DNA of 11,030 bases, from the NCBI GenBank assembly GCA_964627045.1, contig CAZVIK010000135.1, positions 1 through 11,030 of the forward strand. Reading direction: 5' to 3'. The notes below the pieces were generated by a model that worked only from the letters and a program-made list of their open reading frames with translations, had not been told where the DNA came from and did no database searches. The translations under genes were made by a program, and so were the position numbers. The stretch is from CAZVIK01 sp964627045. GTDB taxonomy: Bacteria; Acidobacteriota; Terriglobia; Bryobacterales; Bryobacteraceae. Shown here in pieces: positions 5,341-11,030 of this stretch. The first letter of the stretch is position 1; each line of letters opens with the position of its first letter.

Positions 5341-6007
5341 AGCGTTTCTTCAGCGTCACGCCCAGATCGCTGCCGTCTCCGGCGAACACAGTCTCCAGGG
5401 CGGGGTTCGCCGTCACCGCCTGGACGTAGCCGGGCGACATGTTGACGTTGTGCGCCAGAATCAGGCCGCCGGGGCGGACCAGCGGCAGCAGTTTGTTGAG
5501 GTAGTCGAGGTAGCCGTCCTTGTCGGCGTCGATGAACACCAGATCGATTGGGTCCTTCAGACGACCGATGTTGACGTGGGCGTCGCCTTCGACGATGGTG
5601 ACGATGGAATCGACGCCGGCTTCCTGAAAGTGCCGCCGGGCGGTGGCGGCCCGGCCGCGATCCATCTCGAACGTCGTCAGGCGGCCGCCGGTCTGCTGTA
5701 GGGCCAGGCTGAACCACATGCCCGAAAGCCCGGTGGAGGTGCCGAGTTCGACGACGCTCTTGGCGCCGATGGACTCGGCCAGAACGCGCAGCAGGCGCCC
5801 GTCGCCCACGGGCACGTTTTCGAACATCGCGCCGCCGCTGTAGGCCTTCTGGAGAACTCCGAGGATGCGCTTTTCGGCTTCCGATTTCGCCTGCGCCGGC
5901 ACCTCCGCGGCACGTCCCCCGAATCCACGCATCCCGCGCCGCTGGCTCCAGGCGGCGGTGCAAACCAACAACACTAGCCCTGCGGCCAAGTACCGCTTCC
6001 ATCTCAT
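5339..6007 (-). CDS. Exported class I O-methyltransferase (COMT-like, family 3)
   Basis: A 222-residue protein with a signal-peptide-like N-terminus (MRWKRYLAAGLVLLVCTAAW; basic start, hydrophobic core at 6-19, likely cleavage near residue 22; LLVC is not a proper lipobox). It is followed by a Rossmann methyltransferase of the catechol-O-methyltransferase-like family: SAM-binding motif I VELGTSTGLSG (86-96), acidic residues in TTFEMD (111-116), FIDADKDGYLDYL (158-170) with the metal-binding aspartate, and GGLILAHNV (180-188), where the asparagine replaces the last metal ligand position. Methyl transfer to a hydroxyl group is expected; the substrate is unknown. ATG at 6007 was chosen over 6052 because AAAGGGG lies eight bases upstream and it starts the signal peptide cleanly. 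The gene follows the DUF5916 gene by 72 bases on the same strand. A cytoplasmic tRNA methyltransferase (TrmR-like) is possible if the leader is not a signal peptide, but less likely. Confidence 0.85.
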   Translation of the reverse strand: MRWKRYLAAGLVLLVCTAAWSQRRGMRGFGGRAAEVPAQAKSEAEKRILGVLQKAYSGGAMFENVPVGDGRLLRVLAESIGAKSVVELGTSTGLSGMWFSLALQQTGGRLTTFEMDRGRAATARRHFQEAGVDSIVTIVEGDAHVNIGRLKDPIDLVFIDADKDGYLDYLNKLLPLVRPGGLILAHNVNMSPGYVQAVTANPALETVFAGDGSDLGVTLKKR

Positions 6008-6015
6008 CGCAATTG

Positions 6016-6030
6016 CCCCTTTCGAAAGGG
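6016..6030 (-). promoter_or_regulatory. Palindrome covering the O-methyltransferase ribosome binding site
   Basis: CCCTTTCGAAAGGG (6017-6030) is a perfect 14-bp palindrome. On the minus strand its second half, with one extra G at 6016, supplies AAAGGGG, the ribosome binding site eight bases before the ATG at 6007. In RNA it could fold as CCCUU/AAGGG around a UCGA loop and mask that site, or in DNA it could bind a dimeric regulator. Confidence 0.5.
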
Positions 6031-6043
6031 AAGACGACGGCCG

Positions 6044-6063
6044 CCGCGCCAAGGTTAGCGCGG
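6044..6063 (-). terminator. Weak hairpin downstream of the DUF5916 gene
   Basis: CCGCGC (6044-6049) and GCGCGG (6058-6063) pair around an 8-base loop, 16 bases past the minus-strand stop of the DUF5916 gene. It lacks a U-tract. It might reduce read-through into the O-methyltransferase gene, or be incidental in GC-rich DNA. Confidence 0.2.
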
Positions 6064-6079
6064 GAACCGGAGCGAGGCC

Positions 6080-8287
6080 TCAATACCGGAACAGGTAGCT
6101 CAACTTCACGAACACCTGGCGGCCGGTGGTGGTACCCGGATAGTCCGTGCGCCACACCGAGGGCGACTGCGCCGGACTAAAGGCCAGGTTTTCGCGGGTA
6201 TTCGTGTAACCAACGTAAACGGCCGTGCCGGGGTGAAGGAGATAAGTGAACAGGATGTCAACGCCCGCCCGGCGGGAATTCTCGAGCGCCACAAGCCGCG
6301 AATTCGGCAAGACGGAGTTGTAGTCGAAGATCGCCCGCATGGCGAACTCGCGGGTGAACTGGTAGCTGATCTTGGAACGGAGGATGTGGTTGATGAAGGC
6401 CACGCCGGGCGTGATGGACGGATCCGGCAGCCACTCGCGACGGGCCTCCAGGCGGCTGTAGTTGTAGGTTTCGTCGAACCGCAGGCGCGGGGTGGCGCGC
6501 AGGGTGACGGCCCCGTAAATGGTCGAGGTCCGGCCCTGGAACGGCGGCAGGCCCGCCGCCGGGTAGTAGTTGATCCCCTTTCCCCAAGAGTACTGCGCGG
6601 TCAGCGCGAGCCAGCGGTACCATTGCGTTGCGAACGTGGCATAGCCGCCGTTCTTGCGGAGCTCGCGGTTCCGGTATAGCTCGTATCCCTCCATCCACCC
6701 AGCCTGGAAGTCTGTGCCGCGCCGCATTCCGAAGCCGAAATACGGCCGGACCATCCAATCCCGCAAGCGCCCCTCCCGGTTCCAGACAACTTCCTTTGAA
6801 ACCCCGGGGCCGAAGTGCAGGAGCGCGCCCCGCGTGGGCCGCCAGGCGTAGCTGGCCGAATCCTTCCATTCGCGGATGTCGACGCGCGGAATGTATCCCA
6901 GTTGGGTGCGGAAGTTGGGGCTGCGGTCGGTGTAGGTGGTGGCGAGGTAGGTGTGGCGGCCGGTGTGCCGCAACGAGGCGTAGTAACCGGGCCCGGCCAA
7001 CCGCTGGCCGTCACGAAGCCGCGTGGCGCTGGCGGTGGCCTGCCCGAACAAAGTCCAGTTACCGCCCAACCGGATGCGCGTGTCGAGCGAGCCTACGTGG
7101 TTGTAGCTCGACCCGAAACTGTAACTGGTGAACAGCGCGCCCAGGTGGGACTGCCGTCCGAATCCGCGCTCCACTCGCAAGACACCGTTCAGGGCCCGCC
7201 GCCCGTAGAGCGGGTCGCCGGGCGGGAGATCCGCGCCGGGGGCTTCGTCGTCGGCGGCCAGGACGCCCAGGCTCCACCGGCCGCGCGTCCCGGTGAGCCG
7301 CGCCCCGAACTGCGGATCCACGATCCGGCGCGAAAAGAAAAGGTCCTCCGGCGTATTGAACAGCGAGGCCTTCTCCATGAAGAACGGCCGCCGCTCCGGG
7401 AAGTAGACTTCATAGCGCTGATTGACAGTGACCTGCGGCTCGTCGGATTCTACCTGGCTGAAGTCGGGATTCAGCGTCAGATCCAATGTGAAGGCGTCCC
7501 GGAACACCATCTTGGCATCCAATCCGCCGCGCGCCTCGTTTTCGCTCTGAAACCCGGTGGCGTGGTCGAGATAACGCCCATTGGAAAACAGTCCATAAGG
7601 GATGAACTGGAGGTTGCGGCCCGGGGATACGTCTTCCGGGATCACCATGTCGCCGAACTGGCCGACGAACTGGGGCGAGCGCCGGCGGGTGATCGCGGGC
7701 CACATCGAGAACTCGTTGTTGCGTTGGATGAAGCGGCCCAGCATCACTCCCCAGCTCTGCGTGGGAGCGTTCGGGAACCGCAGGCTCTTGAAGGGGATGG
7801 TCTGCAAGACGGCGTAGCCGTCCGGGGTGAAGGCGGCCTCGGTGTACCAGAGGGTCTCCCAACTGGTGTCGTCGCCCTGCCCGTCGGTGGTGATGCCGTC
7901 GTACTGGATGGCGTAAGGATTCACGTCGAACCAATAGGCGCGTTTGTGATCTTGGAAGGTGTCGATGTTGATGGTGACGCGGTCGTCGGATTCGAGGTCT
8001 TTGCGCCGGGCCACGCGGGCGCGGATCAACTTGGGGTCGTCCTTGCAAATCCACCCCACGTAGAGGTTCTCGCTGTCGTAGGAAAGATAGGCCGTGGTGA
8101 GCTGGGTGACGGGTGTGCCGTCGCCCGGTGTGTACTGCGTGAAATCGGAGACAGCCAGGCCCACGGGATTGCCGCCGGTGAAATCCGCCAGGACGGGACG
8201 ACGCTCCGCCCGCGGGATGGTCAACGTCACCGGCTGCGCCCGGGCCGCCAGAGTGAGCAGGAGCGGTAACCAGACGAGCAGTCGCAT
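6080..8287 (-). CDS. CBM9-like/DUF5916 outer-membrane beta-barrel protein
   Basis: A 735-residue exported protein. A signal peptide (MRLLVWLPLLLTLAARA, cleavage likely A18/Q19) is followed by a family 9 carbohydrate-binding-module-like sandwich (about 27-215, with AYLSYDSENLYVGWICKDD and DDRVTINIDTFQDH). Then comes the DUF5916 region (about 225-735) with its hallmark NPDFSQVESDEP (273-284) and YFPERRPFFME (295-305). The last half is a string of amphipathic strands, and the final residues LSYLFRY end in an aromatic, as in beta-barrels inserted by the BAM machinery. The role is unknown; family members are abundant in Acidobacteria and Bacteroidetes and are thought to act at the cell surface, perhaps on glycans or peptides. 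It lies 31 bases after the ornithine decarboxylase stop. A TATAAG at 8323-8318 (minus) could be its own -10 box; the only Shine-Dalgarno-like GAGGGA lies about 15 bases before the ATG, so initiation looks weak. Confidence 0.88.
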   Translation of the reverse strand: MRLLVWLPLLLTLAARAQPVTLTIPRAERRPVLADFTGGNPVGLAVSDFTQYTPGDGTPVTQLTTAYLSYDSENLYVGWICKDDPKLIRARVARRKDLESDDRVTINIDTFQDHKRAYWFDVNPYAIQYDGITTDGQGDDTSWETLWYTEAAFTPDGYAVLQTIPFKSLRFPNAPTQSWGVMLGRFIQRNNEFSMWPAITRRRSPQFVGQFGDMVIPEDVSPGRNLQFIPYGLFSNGRYLDHATGFQSENEARGGLDAKMVFRDAFTLDLTLNPDFSQVESDEPQVTVNQRYEVYFPERRPFFMEKASLFNTPEDLFFSRRIVDPQFGARLTGTRGRWSLGVLAADDEAPGADLPPGDPLYGRRALNGVLRVERGFGRQSHLGALFTSYSFGSSYNHVGSLDTRIRLGGNWTLFGQATASATRLRDGQRLAGPGYYASLRHTGRHTYLATTYTDRSPNFRTQLGYIPRVDIREWKDSASYAWRPTRGALLHFGPGVSKEVVWNREGRLRDWMVRPYFGFGMRRGTDFQAGWMEGYELYRNRELRKNGGYATFATQWYRWLALTAQYSWGKGINYYPAAGLPPFQGRTSTIYGAVTLRATPRLRFDETYNYSRLEARREWLPDPSITPGVAFINHILRSKISYQFTREFAMRAIFDYNSVLPNSRLVALENSRRAGVDILFTYLLHPGTAVYVGYTNTRENLAFSPAQSPSVWRTDYPGTTTGRQVFVKLSYLFRY

Positions 8288-8318
8288 ACTGTACTAAGAA
8301 ACGTCCCTCGGTGTTTCC

Positions 8319-9452
8319 TTATATGTTAGTATGAACCACTTTGGCCGGGGGAAAGCCGTTGAACCAGGTGGAACTGGCATTGCTGTAGGCGCCGATATTC
8401 GCGGAGTAAACCAGGTCGTCGATGTCGAGCGGGGGCAGCAATTCGGATTGCGAAATCGTATCCAGCCCGTCGCAGGTCTGGCCGAAGACGGCGCACAATT
8501 CAGGCGGCCCCTTGCGGAACGCCTTCAAGTGATACTGGCAATGGTCGAAGATGATGCCGCTGTAAGTGTGGTAGACGCTGTCGTCGATGTAGTAGCAGGG
8601 CTTGCCGTCGCGAACGGCCTTGCCGATGACGCGCGCCACGGCCACCGCGGCGGTGGCCACCAGAAAGCGCCCCGGCTCGGCCAGGATCTGGTTGTCGCCG
8701 GGGAACAGCCGGGCGATCTCCGCGTTGATGCGCCGCGCCAGCTCGCTGAACGGGCGCACGTGGCGGTCGTAGCGGACCGGGAAGCCGCCGCCGATGTCCA
8801 GAATCTTGATCTCGCGGCCGCGCGACGCCGCCTCGCGCATGACCGCCGAAGCCATGTGGAGCGCCTGCACGAAATTCTCGAAGTTGGTGCACTGGCTGCC
8901 GACGTGGAAGCTGACGCCTTCCACGACCAGGCCGCACCGGAAGGCCTCCTCCACCAGGTCGACCGCTTCCCCCGGATCGCACCCGAACTTGCTCGATAAC
9001 TCGACCATCGAGCCGGTATTGGGCACCCGCAAGCGCAGCACCAGCCCGGCGCCCGGCGCATACCGGCGGATCTTCTCGATCTCCGCGCGGTTGTCGAAGG
9101 TCACCAGCGGCTTGTACCTGTTGAGCGCTTGCAGCGTCTCCTTGGGCTTGATCGGGTTGGCGTAGACGATCTTGTCCCAGATGTAATCCTGGCGGGCACG
9201 GGCAGGCAGGCGCTTGATGTTCTCATAAACCAGCATGAACTCGGGCAGCGAGGCCACGTCGAAACTGGCCCCGGCCCGGTGCAGCGTGCGCACGATCTCG
9301 GGCGCCGGGTTGGCCTTCACCGCGTAGTAGGCCTGCACCTTGGGCAGGTGCCGGCGAAACGCGGCGTAGTTGCGGCGGATGACGTCATGGTCGATGACGA
9401 CCACCGGGGTGCCTTCCCGCCGGGCGATGGCCTGCAACTGCCGCGCGGTCAT
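8319..9452 (-). CDS. Type III PLP-dependent ornithine decarboxylase (alanine-racemase fold)
   Basis: A 377-residue cytoplasmic enzyme of the eukaryotic-type ornithine/diaminopimelate decarboxylase family. PLP is bound by K46 in YYAVKANP. Other family motifs are SFHVGSQC (181-188, H183 stacking on PLP), the phosphate-binding GGGFP (221-225), LAEPGRF (258-263) and QTCDGLD (325-331). In this last motif C327 and D328 match the catalytic cysteine and substrate-binding aspartate of ornithine decarboxylase rather than the diaminopimelate or arginine enzymes. It should convert L-ornithine to putrescine; lysine activity is possible, since bacterial members can be bifunctional. The length fits the short bacterial group. 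Its ATG overlaps the stop of the DHS-like gene as TGATG (one shared base) and no strong ribosome binding site precedes it, so translation is probably coupled by re-initiation. The neighbours on both sides of the polyamine locus support the function. Confidence 0.9.
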   Translation of the reverse strand: MTARQLQAIARREGTPVVVIDHDVIRRNYAAFRRHLPKVQAYYAVKANPAPEIVRTLHRAGASFDVASLPEFMLVYENIKRLPARARQDYIWDKIVYANPIKPKETLQALNRYKPLVTFDNRAEIEKIRRYAPGAGLVLRLRVPNTGSMVELSSKFGCDPGEAVDLVEEAFRCGLVVEGVSFHVGSQCTNFENFVQALHMASAVMREAASRGREIKILDIGGGFPVRYDRHVRPFSELARRINAEIARLFPGDNQILAEPGRFLVATAAVAVARVIGKAVRDGKPCYYIDDSVYHTYSGIIFDHCQYHLKAFRKGPPELCAVFGQTCDGLDTISQSELLPPLDIDDLVYSANIGAYSNASSTWFNGFPPAKVVHTNI

Positions 9453-10660
9453 CAGAACACCGGTTCGCTGCCGTCCACCATCTTGACCCTGTTATGCGCG
9501 AAGTATTCGCGCGTGAGCGCCTTGACCATCTTGGCGCGCTGGTCGTAAAGCCGCCGCAGTTTGCGCGGCTTGTGGCGCGCCAGCGCGTAGTGCGTCAGGA
9601 TGGGCATCGCGATGGTGGTGTCGGTGTAGCAGACCACGGCGTCGGGCAGGCGGTCCGGGTCCACCTTGCCCCAACTGACGGCCTCGCTGGGGGTGGCGCC
9701 GCTCAACCCACCGGTGTCGGGGCGCGCGTCGGTGACTTGCAGGAAGTAGTCCTGGCCGAACTCCTTGATCCGCAGGACTTCCTGAATCTGCGGCTCGGTC
9801 TGGAGCATGAAGTTCTTGGGGCTGCCTCCGCCCCACAGCACCACGGCGCTCTTGCCGCCCGCACGCTTGGCGGCCAGCACGAAGGCCGTCGTCTCGTTGA
9901 CGTCGATTGACGGATTGACGCGCAGCTTGTTGCCCCTGAGTTCCACGCCCGCCACGTTCATGCCGATGGTCGAATCGCCGGGCGACGACGTGTAGCACGG
10001 CACCCCGGCGCGGTAGGCGGCCGCCAGCACGGACACGTCCTTCACGCCGGCCTGGCGCTCCCACTCGGCCGCGTACTTGCCGAGAAGGTAGTGCAACTCG
10101 GCGGTGCCCATCTCTTTTTGGAATTCCGGCTGGACCAGGATGCGGCGCAGGATCTCGTCGGTCGCCATCAGGCAGTCGCTATAGCCGAGCAGGACGTCGT
10201 AAATGCGCACGATGTCGTTGTTGCGCAACTCGGTGTCGTCCATGTTGTAGCGGCCCACGCGCACCGGGTAGTTCAGGGCGAAATGCAGATCGTGGTAAAG
10301 GTTGGCTCCGGTGGCCACGATCCAATCGACGAAGCCCGCCTTGATGAGCGGCACGATGGATGAGCAGCCCAGCCCGGCCGGCGTGAGCGCCCCGGCGAAG
10401 CTCATCCCCACGGTCACGTCGCGGCCCAGCATCTTGTTGGCGAAAAGCTGGCAGCCTTCCTTGAGGCGCGCGGCGTTGTAGGCCAGGAACGCGTTGTCGA
10501 CGACGTCTTCGATCTTCTCGCGCCCGGTGAGATTCTTGGGCAGGATGCGCGGGCCGGACAGGTACTTGTCCCGCTGGGGGCATTTCTTCTTGCGCAGCCA
10601 GTCGGGAGCCTCCGACAGGTCTTCTCGATAACGGCGGTGCTTCGTATCAGTCTTAGCCAT
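9452..10660 (-). CDS. Deoxyhypusine synthase-like protein (probable homospermidine synthase-type enzyme)
   Basis: A 402-residue protein of the deoxyhypusine synthase fold. Visible motifs are SFAGALTPAGLG (87-98) and TGANLYHDLHF (117-127) around the NAD site, SSPGDSTIG (225-233), VLWGGGSPKN (274-283) with K282 at the position of the lysine that forms the enzyme-imine intermediate, and SGATPSEAVSWGKVD (320-334), nearly the eukaryotic signature. Deoxyhypusine synthase moves an aminobutyl group from spermidine to eIF5A. Bacteria have no eIF5A, and plant homospermidine synthase evolved from this family, so transfer to putrescine giving homospermidine is the best inference. Coupling to ornithine decarboxylase, the putrescine source, supports it. 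ATG at 10660 was chosen because the longer open frame is antisense to the divergent gene. A basic ~33-residue N-terminal extension precedes the conserved core (SGPRILPKNLTG). There is no clear ribosome binding site. Confidence 0.88.
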   Translation of the reverse strand: MAKTDTKHRRYREDLSEAPDWLRKKKCPQRDKYLSGPRILPKNLTGREKIEDVVDNAFLAYNAARLKEGCQLFANKMLGRDVTVGMSFAGALTPAGLGCSSIVPLIKAGFVDWIVATGANLYHDLHFALNYPVRVGRYNMDDTELRNNDIVRIYDVLLGYSDCLMATDEILRRILVQPEFQKEMGTAELHYLLGKYAAEWERQAGVKDVSVLAAAYRAGVPCYTSSPGDSTIGMNVAGVELRGNKLRVNPSIDVNETTAFVLAAKRAGGKSAVVLWGGGSPKNFMLQTEPQIQEVLRIKEFGQDYFLQVTDARPDTGGLSGATPSEAVSWGKVDPDRLPDAVVCYTDTTIAMPILTHYALARHKPRKLRRLYDQRAKMVKALTREYFAHNRVKMVDGSEPVF

Positions 10661-10673
10661 GGGCGAAAATACG

Positions 10674-10679
10674 ATTATG
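10674..10679 (-). promoter_or_regulatory. Candidate -10 box for the DHS-like/ornithine decarboxylase operon
   Basis: On the minus strand CATAAT (five of six matches to TATAAT) ends 13 bases before the ATG at 10660, giving a predicted leader of about 6-7 bases. The -35 position 17 bases upstream (CTGGCT) is poor. The box overlaps the start codon of the divergent agmatine deiminase gene, so the two genes cannot initiate independently of each other here. Confidence 0.35.
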
Positions 10680-11030
10680 GCAAAACTCCGCCCAGCAGCC
10701 AGGAAGACCCCGGCCGAGCTGGGCTTTTCGATGCCCGCCGAGTGGGAGCCGCACGAGGCCACCTGGCTCGCCTGGCCGCATCATCACACCGATTGGCCCG
10801 ACAAGCTGGACACCATACGCTGGGTCTACACCGAAATGGTCCGCCGGATTTCGCCCGGTGAGACGATCCGCATGCTGGTCCGCAGCGCCGCCGAAGAAGA
10901 GATGGCGCGGCGCTACCTGACGCGCGCCGGGGCGGGGCTGGCGAAGGTGGAGTACATCGTTCATCCCACCAACCGCAGTTGGACGCGAGACACCGGCCCC
11001 GGGTTCGTACGGAACGGAGCCGGAGAAACC
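10677..11030 (+). CDS. aguA: Agmatine deiminase, N-terminal part (cut by window end)
   Basis: An open frame runs from ATG 10677 to the last base of the window (118 codons, no stop). Its N-terminus carries the agmatine deiminase/porphyromonas-type PAD signature TPAELGFSMPAEWEPHEATW followed by LAWPHHHTDWP, and later TNRSWTRDTGPGFV, with the conserved RDTGP that lines the substrate site. The family converts agmatine to N-carbamoylputrescine and ammonia in the cytoplasm, the middle step of the arginine route to putrescine. The catalytic His/Cys region lies beyond the window. An in-frame ATG at 10659, which overlaps the divergent start codon, and M19 at 10731 are alternatives; 10677 gives the usual short leader before the conserved core. 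No ribosome binding site is evident. Confidence 0.9.
   Translation, partial: MAKLRPAARKTPAELGFSMPAEWEPHEATWLAWPHHHTDWPDKLDTIRWVYTEMVRRISPGETIRMLVRSAAEEEMARRYLTRAGAGLAKVEYIVHPTNRSWTRDTGPGFVRNGAGET

Noticed and set aside
5339..6007. Lipoprotein assignment for the O-methyltransferase from the LLVC sequence
   Set aside because: The residue before the cysteine is valine, not Gly/Ala/Ser as a lipobox requires.
6008..6052. 15-residue longer O-methyltransferase start at 6052
   Set aside because: It would bury the signal peptide and place the ribosome binding site and palindrome inside the gene.
6815..8269. 484-codon plus-strand open frame opposite the DUF5916 gene
   Set aside because: It mirrors the codon positions of a well-supported gene, has Val/Gly/Arg-rich antisense composition and no recognisable domain; long antisense frames are expected at this GC content.
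1..11030. tRNA, rRNA, CRISPR, transposon or phage elements
   Set aside because: No cloverleaf-like segment, spaced direct repeats, transposase motifs or terminal inverted repeats were seen; the largest gene-free gap is only about 72 bases.

Overview
The window (about 65-70% GC by eye, protein-dense, almost no free intergenic space) looks like a contig end from an acidobacterial genome, most plausibly of the Solibacter/Bryobacter group. This is inferred from the gene mix: a proline-rich TonB-family protein, a CBM9-DUF5916 outer-membrane barrel, an exported O-methyltransferase, and small hypothetical proteins of a style I associate with that group. No rRNA, tRNA, CRISPR array, phage gene or insertion sequence was found. 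The first 19 bases are Illumina adapter rather than genome, so the left gene is cut by the contig edge; the right gene is cut by the window end.

Layout. (1) 20-1312, plus: the C-terminal part of a TonB-family protein. It converges on a two-gene minus-strand unit (3032-1332) made of an AI-2E-family permease and a small membrane-anchored protein; the convergent stops lie inside a perfect inverted repeat. (2) 3100-4989, plus: ruvX, mltG and an unrecognised 156-residue protein, overlapping one another as one operon. ruvX has a consensus -10 box so close to its start that its mRNA is probably nearly leaderless. (3) 5043-5327, plus: a 94-residue helix-turn-helix-like protein with its own sigma70-type promoter. 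(4) 6007-5339, minus: an O-methyltransferase with a signal peptide, whose ribosome binding site lies in a perfect 14-bp palindrome. (5) 8287-6080, minus: a 735-residue CBM9-like/DUF5916 outer-membrane protein. (6) 10660-8319, minus: a deoxyhypusine-synthase-like enzyme followed, with a 1-base overlap, by a type III PLP ornithine decarboxylase. (7) 10677 to the window end, plus: the start of a divergent agmatine deiminase.

How the genes fit together. The right end is a polyamine locus. Ornithine decarboxylase makes putrescine directly, agmatine deiminase opens the arginine-agmatine route to putrescine, and the DHS-like enzyme would transfer an aminobutyl group, most likely to putrescine to give homospermidine, because bacteria lack eIF5A. 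The central operon pairs rRNA maturation (RuvX) with peptidoglycan strand release (MltG). The DUF5916 barrel and the exported methyltransferase form an envelope/periplasm group of unknown function. No unmistakably new multi-gene system is present. The most interesting items are the polyamine locus with its overlapping divergent starts, the exported SAM-type methyltransferase, the G11 tract inside the permease gene, and the inverted repeats at both convergent gene junctions.
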